Shown piece after piece: positions 63,976 through 64,000 of a stretch of 64,000 nt of DNA. Both the position numbers and the translations under genes were made by a program. This DNA is from Polyangium mundeleinium (GTDB lineage Bacteria; Myxococcota_A; Polyangia; Polyangiales; Polyangiaceae). Positions within the stretch are counted from its first letter, which is position 1. Every line of letters starts with the position of its first letter. The DNA lies in contig NZ_JAQNDO010000001.1 in assembly GCF_028369105.1 (NCBI RefSeq), forward strand, positions 3,088,501 to 3,152,500, read 5' to 3'. The notes below the pieces were generated by a model that ran no database searches, was not told the DNA's origin, and worked only from the letters and a program-made list of their open reading frames with translations.

Positions 63976-64000
63976 TTGACAGGGCGCCGCAAGGCAACTA
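63976..64000 (+). promoter_or_regulatory. Promoter P4 of the array (cut by edge)
   Basis: TTGACA at 63976-63981; the -10 begins at or after the window end (TA at 63999-64000 would fit a 17-nt spacer). Confidence 0.45.

Larger units (their letters stand above)
63387..64000 (+). promoter_or_regulatory. Array of tandem strong promoters, probably upstream of an rRNA operon
   Basis: 614 bp with no gene. Four copies of TTGACA followed by a 16-nt spacer and a TA(G/A)AGT-type -10 lie in the same orientation at 63471, 63660, 63854 and 63976 (the last cut by the window edge). Between them are repeated ~190-bp leader-like units with GCCCCGGTTCTTCAG. Such arrays precede rRNA operons; the rRNA genes themselves are not in view. 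Confidence 0.7.

Overview
The window is about 70% GC. It is dense with lipoproteins, PAS/GAF signalling proteins, a Ser/Thr kinase, TPR proteins, a PilZ protein and low-homology accessory genes separated by hairpin-rich intergenic repeats. This combination fits a myxobacterium, most likely of the Polyangiales (Sorangium/Polyangium type). That assignment is inference from gene style and composition; the window contains no rRNA gene.

Layout. 1-5.0 kb: the 3' part of a VIT/vWA-type protein, a sirtuin, a Gly-rich lipoprotein, a gene remnant and a ferredoxin-NADP-reductase-like gene. 5.0-8.5 kb: a tightly overlapping operon of GAF-like protein, signal-less subtilase and TPR protein. 8.5-17.8 kb: DUF4388-DnaJ protein, kelch lipoprotein, PilZ protein, PAS-STAS regulator, two unknowns, a lipoprotein with a papain-like C-terminus (behind three copies of a 15-bp motif) and an alpha/beta hydrolase. 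17.9-26.5 kb: zinc-ribbon/kinase/FGE fusion, metallophosphoesterase, zinc alcohol dehydrogenase, tRNA-Glu and tRNA-Gln, groES-groEL, and a cNMP-binding protein coupled to a class II cyclic-nucleotide phosphodiesterase. 26.5-36.5 kb: PP2C phosphatase, the divergent pair of Tat FAD oxidoreductase/membrane spermidine synthase and DUF4178 protein, UDP-glucose dehydrogenase, GNAT, acyltransferase and OsmC.

36.5-40.6 kb: the most system-like accessory block. It is a translationally coupled operon of a HEPN-like helical protein, a KGGVGR-type ParA/MinD-like ATPase and a P-loop ATPase with C-terminal TPRs, followed directly by an array of 43-bp tandem repeats. I interpret it as a candidate conflict or defence system.

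40.9-63.4 kb: L,D-transpeptidase, hybrid-input histidine kinase, CDP-alcohol phosphatidyltransferase, DUF4349 protein, Lhr helicase, WD40-caspase lipoprotein downstream of fructose-1,6-bisphosphatase, divergent class I aldolase, leucyl aminopeptidase-TtcA-membrane protein operon, and a small membrane protein/PpiC-like lipoprotein/roadblock-like operon. The last 0.6 kb holds four tandem TTGACA-N16 promoters, most likely the upstream promoter array of an rRNA operon lying just right of the window.

Dispersed structured repeats are a theme. Three families of intergenic hairpins recur with compensatory stem changes, and one copy of one family lies inside the kinase coding sequence.
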